This document shows positions 52,816-63,559 of a stretch of 64,000 bases of DNA, piece by piece. Numbering within the stretch: the stretch's first letter is position 1; each line of letters opens with the position of its first letter. A program made the position numbers and the translations under genes. The notes beneath the pieces are model-generated. The model saw only the letters and a list, made by a program, of their open reading frames with translations, was not told the origin of the DNA and did not search any database. The DNA comes from Bosea vestrisii (GTDB lineage Bacteria; Pseudomonadota; Alphaproteobacteria; Rhizobiales; Beijerinckiaceae): contig NZ_CP126307.1 of assembly GCF_030144325.1 (NCBI RefSeq), positions 5,050,001 to 5,114,000 of the forward strand, read 5' to 3'.

Positions 52816-52832
52816 GATTTACAGGTTAAATC
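52816..52832. promoter_or_regulatory. Candidate operator between CGNR regulator and binding protein
   Basis: Palindrome gattta-caggt-taaatc in the 81-base divergent gap, with a further related half-site (gtaacc) at 52800-52805. Its position between two divergent starts fits an operator for the adjacent CGNR regulator. By-eye only. Confidence 0.45.
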
Positions 52833-52880
52833 AAGCAGCTTAGCGTCCGGCCACGGCTTGAACCGTGGAGGAGAACGGAC

Positions 52881-53996
52881 ATGAGAACGAATTGGGCCGC
52901 GATGCTCGCCGCCGGCGTGCTCGCAATGTCGCAAGGCGCGGCGCTGGCGCAGATCAAGCTCGGTGTCGCCGGCCCGATGACGGGCGCGAGCGCTGCCTTC
53001 GGGGCGCAATTGAAGAACGGTGCCGAGCAGGCGGTCGCCGACATCAATGCCGCCGGCGGCATTCTCGGCCAGACGATCGCGCTCTCGAGCGGAGACGATG
53101 TAGGCGATCCCAAGCAGGGCGTCTCGGTCGCCAACAAGTTCGTCGGCGACGGCGTCAAGCTCGTCGTCGGCCACTTCAACTCCGGCGTAACTATGCCGGC
53201 GTCCGAGGTCTATGCCGAGAACGGCATGCTGATGATCAGCCCGTCGGCGACCAATCCGAAGATCACCGAGCGCGGCCTGTGGAACGTGTTCCGCACCTGC
53301 GGCCGCGACGATCAGCAGGGCGTCGTCGCCTCCGGCCATATCGCCAAGACCTTCAAGGGCAAGGTGATCGTCGTCGTTCACGACAAGACGACCTATGGTC
53401 AAGGGCTCGCCGAGGAAACCCGCAAGGGTCTGCATGCCGCCGGCATCAAGGAAGCGCTCTACGAAGGCGTCAACACCGGCGAGAAGGATTTCTCGGCGCT
53501 GGTCTCGAAGATCAAATCGGCCAAGGCCGACCTGCTCTATTGGGGCGGGCTGCACACCGAGCTCGGCCTGATCGTCCGCCAGATGCGCGACCAGGGCCTG
53601 ACGACGGTGGCGATGGGCGCCGACGGCATCACCTCCGACGAGTACGCCGTGATCGGCGGCCCGGGCACAGAAGGCACGCTGATGACCTTCCCGCCCGATC
53701 CGCGCAAGCGCCCCGCTGCGGCCGAGGTCGTGAAGCGCTTCGAGGCCAAGGGCATCAATCCCGAGGCCTACACGCTCTATTCCTATGCCGCGGTCCAGAT
53801 CATGAAGCAGGCGGCTGAGCAGGCGAAATCGCTCGATTCGAAGAAGATCGCCGCCGCGATGCATTCGGGCATGACCTTCACGACCGTGCTCGGCGACATG
53901 TCCTATGACAAGAAGGGCGACCGCACCAACCTCGACTACACCGTCTACACCTGGAAGAAGGGTGCGGACGGCAAGATCAGCTATGTTGAGAACTGA
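52881..53996 (+). CDS. Liv-type ABC substrate-binding protein (orphan)
   Basis: Periplasmic binding protein of 371 residues. Signal peptide WAAMLAAGVLAMSQGAALAQ (about 5-24), then IKLGVAGPMTGASAAFGAQL, NGAEQAVADINAAGGILG and LSSGDDVGDPKQGVSVANKF, the standard branched-chain-amino-acid binding fold. The ribosome site ggagga precedes ATG 52881. No permease or ATPase gene follows; a terminator ends the unit, so it must use a Liv-type permease encoded elsewhere, or act as a ligand sensor. A CGNR regulator is divergent. Confidence 0.9.
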   Translation: MRTNWAAMLAAGVLAMSQGAALAQIKLGVAGPMTGASAAFGAQLKNGAEQAVADINAAGGILGQTIALSSGDDVGDPKQGVSVANKFVGDGVKLVVGHFNSGVTMPASEVYAENGMLMISPSATNPKITERGLWNVFRTCGRDDQQGVVASGHIAKTFKGKVIVVVHDKTTYGQGLAEETRKGLHAAGIKEALYEGVNTGEKDFSALVSKIKSAKADLLYWGGLHTELGLIVRQMRDQGLTTVAMGADGITSDEYAVIGGPGTEGTLMTFPPDPRKRPAAAEVVKRFEAKGINPEAYTLYSYAAVQIMKQAAEQAKSLDSKKIAAAMHSGMTFTTVLGDMSYDKKGDRTNLDYTVYTWKKGADGKISYVEN

Positions 53997-54048
53997 TAGC
54001 TTCAGCTAGCCGGTGTCGGTGGCCTCCCCTGGCCGGACACCGATAGGG

Positions 54049-54079
54049 CGCCGCTTCGCTCAAGGCGAGGCGGCGTTTT
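54049..54079 (+). terminator. Rho-independent terminator after the orphan binding protein
   Basis: Stem cgccgcttcgc / gcgaggcggcg (one mismatch) with loop tcaag, followed by tttt. It ends the binding-protein transcript just before the convergent peptide ABC operon stops at 54084. Confidence 0.85.
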
Positions 54080-54083
54080 CGTG

Positions 54084-55679
<1,596 letters not shown>

Positions 55680-55689
55680 GGTGCGAACT

Positions 55690-55838
55690 CCCTCCCCCTT
55701 GTGGGGGAGGGTTGGGGAGGGGGGTATCGAGGGTGGGGGCTTTGAAGCTTGCGCCCGCCCGGTATCGAGAGCACCCGACTCCCGCAGCCTCACGGCTGAC
55801 TACCCCCCTCTCTAACTCTCCCCCACAAGGGGGAGAGG
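55690..55838. repeat. Palindromic repeat (ccctcccccttgtgggggag type)
   Basis: Inverted repeat between the second permease and the ATPase gene. Left part ccctcccccttgtgggggag then ggttggggaggggg; right part cccccctctctaactctccc then cccacaagggggagag. It has the same general type as repeats at 38.6, 45.7 and 58.0 kb. Confidence 0.8.
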
Positions 55839-55869
55839 ACCTGTCGCGGCTCCCGTGCCCTTTGCCATC

Positions 55870-56991
55870 TCAGCGATCCCTGGGGTCGAGCGCATCGCGC
55901 AGGCCGTCGCCGAGGAAATTGAGTGCGAACAGCGTCGTCACCAGGAAGGTGGCAGGAAAGGTGAGCATCCATGGCGTCGCCTGGATGGCGCGGGCGCCGT
56001 CCGAGATCAGGACGCCCCAGCTCGTCATCGGCTCCTGAATGCCGAGTCCAAGGAAGGAGAGGAAGCTTTCGAGCAGGATCACCTTCGGCACCAGCAGGGT
56101 GACATAGACGACGACCGGCCCGAGCGTGTTCGGGATGACATGGCGCTTCAGGATGCCGCCGGTCGAGACGCCGAGGGCCTCGGCCGCCAGCACATAGTCC
56201 TGCCGCCTGATCGAAAGCGCCTGGCCACGGACGATGCGCGCCATGTCGAGCCACTCGATCGCGCCGACGGCGAGGAACATCAGGATGAAGTTCCGGCCGA
56301 AGAAGACGACGAGCAGGATGACGAAGAAGATGAAGGGCAGGGAATAGAGCACGTCGACGATGCGCATCATCACCATGTCGATGCGCCCGCCGAGATAGCC
56401 GGCAGTCGCGCCATAAACGACGCCGATCACCAGCGCGACGCCGGTGGCGAGCAGGCCGATGGCGAGCGAGACCCGGCCGGCGATCAGCGTGCGGGTGAGC
56501 AGGTCGCGCCCGTTCGAGTCGGTGCCGAACAGGAAGTATTGGTGCTTGATCGGGACGTCGAGGCTGAGCCGGCGTCCCTCCTGCTCATTGGCGGTAATGA
56601 CCGGCGTGCCGAACTGGTCGGAACGGTCGAAATAGACGAGCAGGCGCTGGTCGATCGGCCGCGGCGAGGTCAGCACCAGCCGGACGCGGTCGTTCTGCGC
56701 CACAATCTCGCTCGGCGTCGCCCTGATCCGTGATGCGATGCGTTGTAAGGCAGCCGGCAGTCCCTCTGCCTTGGGGTAGGCGGACAAGCTGGCGGGGACG
56801 CGGACATAGTCCTGATAGACCCGGTCGTAAGCATGACCGGTCATCAGCGGGCCGACGACGCAGGCCAGCATCATCAGCGCCAGCACGACAAGGCTCGCCA
56901 CCGCGGCGCGATTGCGCAGCAGGCGGATGCGGGCGTCCTGCCAGAGCGAGCGGCCGATGGGCGGGATGGGACAGGCGGTCGTGTCGCTCAT
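55870..56991 (-). CDS. Peptide-type ABC transporter permease (DppC/YejE-like)
   Basis: Permease of 373 residues. A cytoplasmic N-terminus (SLWQDARIRLLRNRAAVASL) precedes the first membrane helix (about 31-50), then a long periplasmic part (to about 170) as in YejE/OppC, and five more segments. NSNGRDLLTRTLIAGRVSL-like DSNGRDLLTRTLIAGR and the ATPase-contact loop VLAAEALGVSTGGILKRHVI (about 277-296) are clear. It begins 3 bases after the stop of the DppB-like gene. Confidence 0.93.
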   Translation of the reverse strand: MSDTTACPIPPIGRSLWQDARIRLLRNRAAVASLVVLALMMLACVVGPLMTGHAYDRVYQDYVRVPASLSAYPKAEGLPAALQRIASRIRATPSEIVAQNDRVRLVLTSPRPIDQRLLVYFDRSDQFGTPVITANEQEGRRLSLDVPIKHQYFLFGTDSNGRDLLTRTLIAGRVSLAIGLLATGVALVIGVVYGATAGYLGGRIDMVMMRIVDVLYSLPFIFFVILLVVFFGRNFILMFLAVGAIEWLDMARIVRGQALSIRRQDYVLAAEALGVSTGGILKRHVIPNTLGPVVVYVTLLVPKVILLESFLSFLGLGIQEPMTSWGVLISDGARAIQATPWMLTFPATFLVTTLFALNFLGDGLRDALDPRDR

Positions 56992-56994
56992 CGC

Positions 56995-57915
56995 TCACTC
57001 CAACCTGACGCGCGGGTCGAGTAGCGCATAGAGCACGTCGACCACGAGGTTGAAGAGCAGCACGAAGATCGCGACGACGACGACCGTTCCCATCACCAGT
57101 GTGTAGTCGCGGTTGAGCGCGCCCTCGACGAAATAGCGGCCTATCCCGGGAATGCCGAAGATCGTCTCGACCACGACCGAGCCGGTGAGCAGGCTCGCCG
57201 CCGCCGGCCCGAGATAGGAGACGACCGGCAGGGCCGCGCCTCGCGCGGCATGCAGCGCGATGGTCGAGGTCGAGAGGCCCTGGGCCCGCAAGGTGCGGAT
57301 ATGGTTGGCGCGCAAGGTCTCGATCATTGCCGCGCGCGTCATTCGCGCGATCACGGCGATCTGGGGCAAAGCGAGCGTCACGATCGGCAGCACGGTATTG
57401 CGGAAGGCGCCGCCGTTCCAGCCACCGACCGGCAGCCAGGCCAATGTCAGCCCGAAGACGATCTGCAGCACCGGCGCGACGACGAAGTTCGGAATGGTGA
57501 TGCCGGCGGTGGCGAAGCCGATCACGGCATGGTCGGCAGCGCGGTTCTGGCGGAAGGCGGCGAGCATGCCGAGCGGGCCGCCGATCGCGAGCGCCAGCAG
57601 CAGCGCCGAGGCGCCCAGCCGGATCGAGACCGGCAGGCCCTGCGCGAACAGTTCGCCGATCGAGAAGTCGCGGAAATAGAAGGACGGGCCAAAATCGCCG
57701 CGCAGCAGGGCTGCGAGATAGGTCAGGTATTGCTGGAACAGCGGCTGGTCGAGCTTGTAGATGCGCCGCAGGTTCTCCATCACCTTGGCTTCGAGCGCCT
57801 GCTCGAGATCGAACGGCCCGCCCGGTGCGACGCGCATCAGGAAGAACGAGATCGTCACGATCACGAACAGGGTCGGGATCGCGGTGGCGAGGCGGCGCAG
57901 GATGTAGGTGAGCAT
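56995..57915 (-). CDS. Peptide-type ABC transporter permease (DppB/OppB-like)
   Basis: Permease of 306 residues. MLTYILRRLATAIPTLFVIV is the standard N-terminal helix. SFFLMRVAPGGPFD, LLALAIGGPLGMLAAFRQN and the contact loop RTLRAQGLSTSTIALHAARG (about 208-227) are typical. It pairs with the DppC-like permease encoded next. A 228-base gap with a palindromic repeat separates it from the binding-protein gene. Confidence 0.94.
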   Translation of the reverse strand: MLTYILRRLATAIPTLFVIVTISFFLMRVAPGGPFDLEQALEAKVMENLRRIYKLDQPLFQQYLTYLAALLRGDFGPSFYFRDFSIGELFAQGLPVSIRLGASALLLALAIGGPLGMLAAFRQNRAADHAVIGFATAGITIPNFVVAPVLQIVFGLTLAWLPVGGWNGGAFRNTVLPIVTLALPQIAVIARMTRAAMIETLRANHIRTLRAQGLSTSTIALHAARGAALPVVSYLGPAAASLLTGSVVVETIFGIPGIGRYFVEGALNRDYTLVMGTVVVVAIFVLLFNLVVDVLYALLDPRVRLE

Positions 57916-57947
57916 CAGGTTTTGCCGGGATGCGCGCCATTCTTCCC

Positions 57948-58092
57948 TTCTCCCCCTGCGGGAGAAGGTGGCCCGAAGGGCCGGATGAGGGGTCGCGCAG
58001 GTCTTGGGAGCTGCGGGAGGTGCACCCTTAGGCTCATAATCAGTGTCGCGAGACCCCTCACCCCAACCCTCTCCCGCAAGGGGAGAGGGGGT
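57948..58092. repeat. Palindromic repeat (cttctccccctgcgggagaa type)
   Basis: Inverted repeat between the peptide-binding protein gene and its permease genes. Left part ctccccctgcgggagaaggt then ggatgaggggtcgcg; right part cgcgagacccctcaccccaa then ccctctcccgcaaggggaga. It sits at the place where such structures often favour binding-protein mRNA. Confidence 0.8.
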
Positions 58093-58143
58093 AGGTCGCG
58101 CTTTTCCAGCCGGTCAAGCCCGACCATGACGCGCGCTCTCACC

Positions 58144-59766
58144 TCACGGCTTCAGGCTCATGAATCGCGTCGGCAGCGCGCCGCGCAGATTCTGCTGGAA
58201 GCCCTGCACTTTCGGCGAGACCAGATTCTTTGAGGAATAGTAGAGCACGGGGATCCAGGGCACGTCGGCGGCGAGGATCGCGTCCGCCTCGCGCAGGATC
58301 GCGGCGCGCTTGGCGATGTCGATCTCTTCGGCACCCTGCTTCATCAGCGTGTCGAACTGCGGGTTGTTGTACTTGCCCGAGTTGAAGCCGGTGTTGTCGC
58401 TCTGGAACAGGAACAGGAAGTTCTGCGGGTCGGAATAGTCGCCGATCCAGCCATAGCGGGCGATGTCGAAATCGCCGCCGTCGCGAAGCAGGGCGAAGTG
58501 CGTCTTGCCGTCAGTGTTGATGAAGCTGGTCTCAACGCCGATCGCCTTCCATTGCTCGGCGATCGCGATCACGGTGCGGCGATTATTGTCGGTGGTGTTG
58601 TAGCGCAGCTGGACCTTGAGCGGCACGCCGGGCCCGAAGCCCGCGGCGGCGAGCAGCTTCTTGGCTTCGTCCTCGCGGTCGAGCGGGGAGGTGCCCTTGA
58701 AGTCGGCCTCGGCGCGCTCGCCGTAATTGCCGATATTCGGCGGGATCACGCCATAGGCCGGCAGCATGGTGCCGCCCCAGATCTCCTCGGCGATGAACTC
58801 CCGGTCGATCACCAGCGATAGCGCGCGGCGCACCCTGATGTCGTCGAAAGGCTTCTTCGCGGTGTTGATGATCAGGAAATAGGTGCCGAGATAGGGCGAG
58901 ACCCTGACCTGCTCCTTGCCGAGCTTCTCGCGCAATTGCTGGATCTGATCGGCCGGGATGTCCGATGTCATCTGCAGCTCGCCGGCCTGGAAACGGCGGG
59001 CGGCGGCGGAGAAGTCGGGCGTCGGATAGTAGATGACCGTATCGATCTTGACGTTCGCGGCGTCGTGGAAGGCCTTGTTCTTCTCCAGCCGGATATGCGA
59101 GTTCGGCACGAACTCCTTCAGCGTGTAGGCGCCGTTCGATACCCAGTTCTCCGGCTTGACGAAGTCCTTGCCGAACTTCTGGATCGAGGCCGGATGGACC
59201 GGCAGCCCGGTCTGGTGGGTCAGCAATTCCAGGAAATAGGGGGTCGGCCGCTCAAGCGCGATCTCGAGTGTGCGGTCGTCGATCGCCTTGACGCCGAGGT
59301 CTTCCAGCTTGGCGCCTTCGCCGGCCTTGTTGATCTTCTCGGCATTGCGGATCGGGTAGAGGATGTTGGCGTATTTCGCCCCGGTTTCCGGATTGACCAT
59401 GCGCCGGAACGAAAAGACGAAATCGCCCGCCGTGACCGGGTCGCCATTCGACCATTTGGCGTTGGCGCGCAGCTTGAAGGCGTAGCTCTTGCCGTCCTGG
59501 GCCATCGTCCAGCTCTCGGCGACGCCGGGCACGACTTCGCCGTTGATGTGGTGGATCACCAGGCCTTCGGACAGGTCGCGGAGCAGATGCGCCTCGCTCA
59601 CCGTCGAGGTCTTGTGCGAATCGAGCGTCTCGGGATCGCCGTCATTGCCACGATGGAACACGACCTGGGCCATGGCGGCGCTGGCGATCGCAAGAAAAAG
59701 GCCGCTCGCCAGCGCGAGCGGCCGGATGGCACGCCGGATTCCGGACTGACGGTGGATCTCACGCAT
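58144..59766 (-). CDS. Peptide ABC transporter substrate-binding protein (OppA family)
   Basis: Family 5 binding protein of 540 residues. The signal peptide (RPLALASGLFLAIASAAMAQ, about 15-34) is followed by VVFHRGNDGDPETLDSHKTS, typical of OppA/MppA. Later family marks are KLRANAKWSNGDPVTAGDFV, WVSNGAYTLKEFVPNSHIRL and RVRRALSLVIDREFIAEEIW. ATG 59766 gives a complete signal. It heads the operon binding protein-DppB-DppC-DppDF and probably imports oligopeptides, possibly murein peptides. Confidence 0.94.
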   Translation of the reverse strand: MREIHRQSGIRRAIRPLALASGLFLAIASAAMAQVVFHRGNDGDPETLDSHKTSTVSEAHLLRDLSEGLVIHHINGEVVPGVAESWTMAQDGKSYAFKLRANAKWSNGDPVTAGDFVFSFRRMVNPETGAKYANILYPIRNAEKINKAGEGAKLEDLGVKAIDDRTLEIALERPTPYFLELLTHQTGLPVHPASIQKFGKDFVKPENWVSNGAYTLKEFVPNSHIRLEKNKAFHDAANVKIDTVIYYPTPDFSAAARRFQAGELQMTSDIPADQIQQLREKLGKEQVRVSPYLGTYFLIINTAKKPFDDIRVRRALSLVIDREFIAEEIWGGTMLPAYGVIPPNIGNYGERAEADFKGTSPLDREDEAKKLLAAAGFGPGVPLKVQLRYNTTDNNRRTVIAIAEQWKAIGVETSFINTDGKTHFALLRDGGDFDIARYGWIGDYSDPQNFLFLFQSDNTGFNSGKYNNPQFDTLMKQGAEEIDIAKRAAILREADAILAADVPWIPVLYYSSKNLVSPKVQGFQQNLRGALPTRFMSLKP

Positions 59767-59790
59767 GAGCGCTCTCCGAACTCTTCGGAC

Positions 59791-59825
59791 GGGCCCCTTC
59801 CCGCTCGTGGCGGGAAGTATGGGCC
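59791..59825. other. Hairpin between malic enzyme and the peptide ABC operon
   Basis: Stem cttcccgc-tcgtg-gcgggaag (59797-59817) with outer ggccc/gggcc pairing. It lies in the gap after the malic enzyme stop and before the binding-protein start, both on the minus strand. It lacks a T-run, so it could be a weak terminator or a leader structure. Confidence 0.4.
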
Positions 59826-59938
59826 TATCGCGGCGCGCCCGCCAAGAGCGAAAAGCCGGTATCAACCACTCATGCTAAGCCACTGTCCTGCTTCTGAAAG
59901 CTGGCTCAGAAACGACTTCAACAAGGCCTTTCCCAAGG

Positions 59939-62233
59939 TCAGCCGGCGGCTGCCCGCCCTTGCGCCTCCGCGACCGCGACCGCGGTCATGTTGACCACGC
60001 CGCGCGCCGTCACCGAGCCGGTGAGGATGTGCACCGGTTTGGCGGCGCCGATCAGGATCGGCCCGACCGGGAGCGCGTCGGCCAGCACCTTGGCGAACTG
60101 ATAGGCGATATTCGCGGCGTCGAGATTGGGGAAGATCAGGACGTTGGCGATGCCCTTCAGGCGCGAGGACGGCAAAACCCGCTCGCGGATGGCGGCGACG
60201 AGCGCGGTATCCGCCTCCATCTCGCCATCGCATTCCAACTCCGGCGCGCGCTCCTGGATCAGCTTGACCGCCTTGCGCATCTTGATCGAGCTCGGCGTGT
60301 CGGCGGCGCCAAAATCCGAATGCGAGAGCAGGGCGATCTTCGGCTCGATGCCGAAACGCGTGACATGGCTTGCGGCCAGCACCGCCATGTCGGCGATCTC
60401 TTCCGCCGTCGGGTCATGCTTCACATGGGTGTCGGCGAGGAAGAAGCCGCCCTTGCTGGTGATGATCAGCGTCATTGCGGCGAGGTCGCAGACGCCAGGC
60501 TCCAGCCCGATGATATCGCGGATATGGCGTAGCCGCGAGAGGAACCGGCCTTCCAGTCCGGTGATCATCGCATCCGCCTCGCCGCGCACGACGGCGAGCG
60601 CCGCGATCACGGTGTTGTTGGTGCGCACCAGCGAGCGTGCCGCCTCGGGTGTGATGCCGCGCCGGCCGGCAATGTCGAGATAGGTCTGGACGTAATCGCG
60701 ATAGCGCGGATCGTCCTCCGGGTTGATCAGTTCGCAATCGATGCCGGGCCGGATCGTCAGGCCGAAGCGCTTGACGCGGGTCTCGATCACCGAGGGGCGG
60801 CCGATCAGGATCGGGATCGCCATGCCTTCCTCGATCGCGATCTGGGCGGCACGTAGCACGCGCTCGTCCTCGCCTTCGGCGTAGATCACCCGCTTCGGAT
60901 CGGCCTTCGCCTTGGCGAAGAGCGGCTTCATCAGGAAGCCGGAACGGAAGACGAAGCGCGACAGGTCCTCGCGATAGGCCTCGAGGTCGATCAGCGGCTT
61001 CTTGGCGACGCCGGTTGTCATCGCCGCCTCCGCCACCGCCGGTGCGATGCGCAGGATCAGGCGCGGATCGAACGGATTGGGAATCAGCGACGTCGCGCCG
61101 AAGGTCTGGGACTCGCCGCCATAGGCGCGGGCAGCGATGTCGGAGGTCGCCTCGCGGGCGAGGGCGGCGATGGCGCGGACGGCGGCGAGCTTCATCGCCT
61201 CGTTGATCGTCGTCGCCTGCACGTCGAGCGCGCCGCGGAAGATGTAGGGGAAGCACAGGACGTTGTTGACCTGATTCGGATAGTCCGAGCGGCCGGTGCA
61301 AATCATCGCGTCCGGGCGGACGGCGAGGGCATCCTCAGGTGTGATCTCGGGGTTGGGGTTGGCGAGCGCCAGGATCAGGGGCTTCGGCGCCATCTGCTTG
61401 GCCATTTCGGGCTTCAGCACGCCCGCGGCCGAGAGGCCGAGGAAGATGTCGGCGCCGCCGATCACCTCGGCGAGCGTGCGGGCCTCGGTTTCCTGGGCGT
61501 AGATCTCCTTCCAGCGGTCCATCAGCGTGTTGCGGCCCTTGTAGACCACGCCGTCGAGATCGGTGACCCAGATGTTCTGCGTGCGGGCGCCGAGCGACAC
61601 GAGGAGGTTGAGGCAGGCGAGCGCCGCTGCACCGGCGCCGGAGACAACGATCTTGACCTCGCCGATCTTCTTGCCCGCGAGGTCGAGCCCGTTCAGGACG
61701 GCAGCGCTGACGATGATCGCCGTGCCGTGCTGGTCGTCATGGAAGACTGGGATGTTCATCCGGGCCTTGAGCTGCTCCTCGATCTCGAAGCACTCGGGTC
61801 CCTTGATGTCCTCGAGATTGATGCCGCCGAAGGTCGGCTCCAGGGCCGCCACGACCTCGACGAATTTCTCGACATTCTTCTGCTCGACCTCGATGTCGAA
61901 GCAGTCGATCCCGGCGAACTTCTTGAACAGGACGGCCTTGCCCTCCATCACCGGCTTGGAGGCGAGCGGGCCGATATCGCCGAGGCCGAGCACGGCGGTG
62001 CCATTGGTGATGACGGCGACGAGGTTCTGGCGCGAGGTCAGTTCCGCCGCCTCGCTGGGGTCGTCGACGATCGCCTCGCAGGCAGCGGCGACGCCAGGCG
62101 AGTAGGCGAGCGCCAGGTCGCGCTGGTTGCCGAGCGGCTTGGTCGCCTGGATCTCGAGCTTACCGGGCTTGGGAAGGCGGTGATAGACGAGCGCCCCCGA
62201 ACGAAGGTCCGCCGACAAGGTGCTTTTAGCCAT
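59939..62233 (-). CDS. maeB: NADP-dependent malic enzyme fused to phosphotransacetylase-like domain
   Basis: A 764-residue MaeB-type enzyme that decarboxylates malate to pyruvate with NADP+. The malic-enzyme part (about 1-430) includes LALAYSPGVAAACEAIVDDP, GNGTAVLGLGDIG-like TNGTAVLGLGDIG, NIPVFHDDQHGTAIIVSAAV and the NADP-binding VVSGAGAAALACLNLLVSLG. The C-terminal part (about 440-764) is phosphotransacetylase-like (FAKAKADPKRVIYAEGEDER, ANVLIFPNLDAANIAYQFAK) and in this family is regulatory, binding acetyl-CoA. ATG 62233 yields the family's usual length. It supplies NADPH and pyruvate. Confidence 0.95.
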   Translation of the reverse strand: MAKSTLSADLRSGALVYHRLPKPGKLEIQATKPLGNQRDLALAYSPGVAAACEAIVDDPSEAAELTSRQNLVAVITNGTAVLGLGDIGPLASKPVMEGKAVLFKKFAGIDCFDIEVEQKNVEKFVEVVAALEPTFGGINLEDIKGPECFEIEEQLKARMNIPVFHDDQHGTAIIVSAAVLNGLDLAGKKIGEVKIVVSGAGAAALACLNLLVSLGARTQNIWVTDLDGVVYKGRNTLMDRWKEIYAQETEARTLAEVIGGADIFLGLSAAGVLKPEMAKQMAPKPLILALANPNPEITPEDALAVRPDAMICTGRSDYPNQVNNVLCFPYIFRGALDVQATTINEAMKLAAVRAIAALAREATSDIAARAYGGESQTFGATSLIPNPFDPRLILRIAPAVAEAAMTTGVAKKPLIDLEAYREDLSRFVFRSGFLMKPLFAKAKADPKRVIYAEGEDERVLRAAQIAIEEGMAIPILIGRPSVIETRVKRFGLTIRPGIDCELINPEDDPRYRDYVQTYLDIAGRRGITPEAARSLVRTNNTVIAALAVVRGEADAMITGLEGRFLSRLRHIRDIIGLEPGVCDLAAMTLIITSKGGFFLADTHVKHDPTAEEIADMAVLAASHVTRFGIEPKIALLSHSDFGAADTPSSIKMRKAVKLIQERAPELECDGEMEADTALVAAIRERVLPSSRLKGIANVLIFPNLDAANIAYQFAKVLADALPVGPILIGAAKPVHILTGSVTARGVVNMTAVAVAEAQGRAAAG

Positions 62234-62528
62234 CCCCACGCTTCCTCTGCGCCGCCGTTGCTTGCAGACGAGGTCGCGCAGAAAGGGGGTGGGCGTCAAG
62301 CGGGGCCGGGCGGCGAAAGACCTGTGCCGCAGGACGAACGGGACCGAATTTCGCGGGCAGGCATTCCGGGATGGGTCAAAACCCAAACAAGTGGAGGCTC
62401 GTGAAACAGCCGTGAAACAAAACTAAACATTACAAAGAAATAATGATTTCAAAGGCCTCTGGCGTTGCAGACTGCCTCTCACGCACATCCGCCGATTTGG
62501 CTCCGGCGGCCGTTCTTGGGAGGGGTTG

Positions 62529-63559
62529 ATGGAAGCGACGCGATCCGCCTTCGAAGAAGTCGTCTCGTTACGTCAGGCCAAGCAGCTGATTCAGTGCATG
62601 GCGCATGAGCAGAGCTTTCTGCTGCTCTCGCCTCCAGGGCTCGGCAAGTCCGAGCTGGTCTACGAGGCGGCGCGCGAGGCGGGGCTGCCCTGCCGCTCGC
62701 TGCTCGGCACCCAGATCGCGCCGGAGGATGTCAGCGGCATCCCGCGCATCGTTGGCGAGCGCTCGGTCTTCTGCCCGCCGCGCGTCCTCTTGCCGGAGAA
62801 GCCCGAGCCGTTCTGCCTCTTTCTCGACGAATTGCCGGCGTGCTCGCCCGATGTCCAGAAGGCGTTCTATTCCCTGCTGCTGGAACGCCGGCTGGGCGAA
62901 CATGCCTTGCCGAAGGGCACCTGGGTGGTCGCCGCCGGCAATCGCCTGCAGGATCGCGCTCTGGTGCGGGCGATGAGCTCGGCGCTGGTCAACCGCGTCA
63001 CCATACTGCAATTGCGCGTCGATACCGACGATTGGCTGGCCTGGGCCCAGCGCGCCGGCGTACGGAGCGAGATCCGCAATTTCATCGCGACGATTCCGGA
63101 CGCGCTGATGCGCCCGGTGCCGGCGGAGCCCGTGCCGTTCTCGACGCCGCGGGCTTGGGCAATGCTGTCGCGGGCGCTCGACATGGCCGAGAAGGCGGGC
63201 TTTCTCAGCAGCGAACTCCGGCGTGCGCTCGCCTTTGGCCGGCTCTCGCCGGAGGACGCGGTGGTGTTCTGCGCGCTGGCTGAGGATTCGATTGGAGCGG
63301 TTCGCCCGCTCGAGGACTATCTGCGCAAGCCGGAGCTGCTGCCGAAGGGCGATTCCGCCCGCTGGTTCATCCTCGACTGCATCCGCCAATTCGTCAGGGA
63401 TGGCCGCGCCGCTGGCATCAAGCCGGCGGTGATCAACCGTTTCCTGCGCAGCCTGTCGCATGAGCACCAGCTTCTCACCCTCAACGACATGGTCGAGACA
63501 TGGGGGAGCTTGGGGCGGACCGCGCCATGTACGACCTCCTGCGCAAGGTCGCGGCATGA
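62529..63559 (+). CDS. MoxR-type AAA ATPase, frameshifted near its 3' end
   Basis: AAA+ ATPase of about 343 residues when corrected. Walker A SPPGLGKSELV (about 34-44), Walker B FCLFLDELPACSPDVQKAFY (about 95-114), sensor 1 in WVVAAGNRLQDRALV (about 134-148) and an arginine finger region at NRVTILQL. ATG 62529 follows a ggaggggt ribosome site. The frame breaks at a five-G run (63502-63506): as it stands it reads ETWGSLGRTAP and runs on to 63794; a sixth G gives ETWGELGADRAMYDLLRKVA and a stop at 63557-63559 overlapping the next gene as ATGA. It probably remodels a complex with its VWA partner. Confidence 0.86.
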
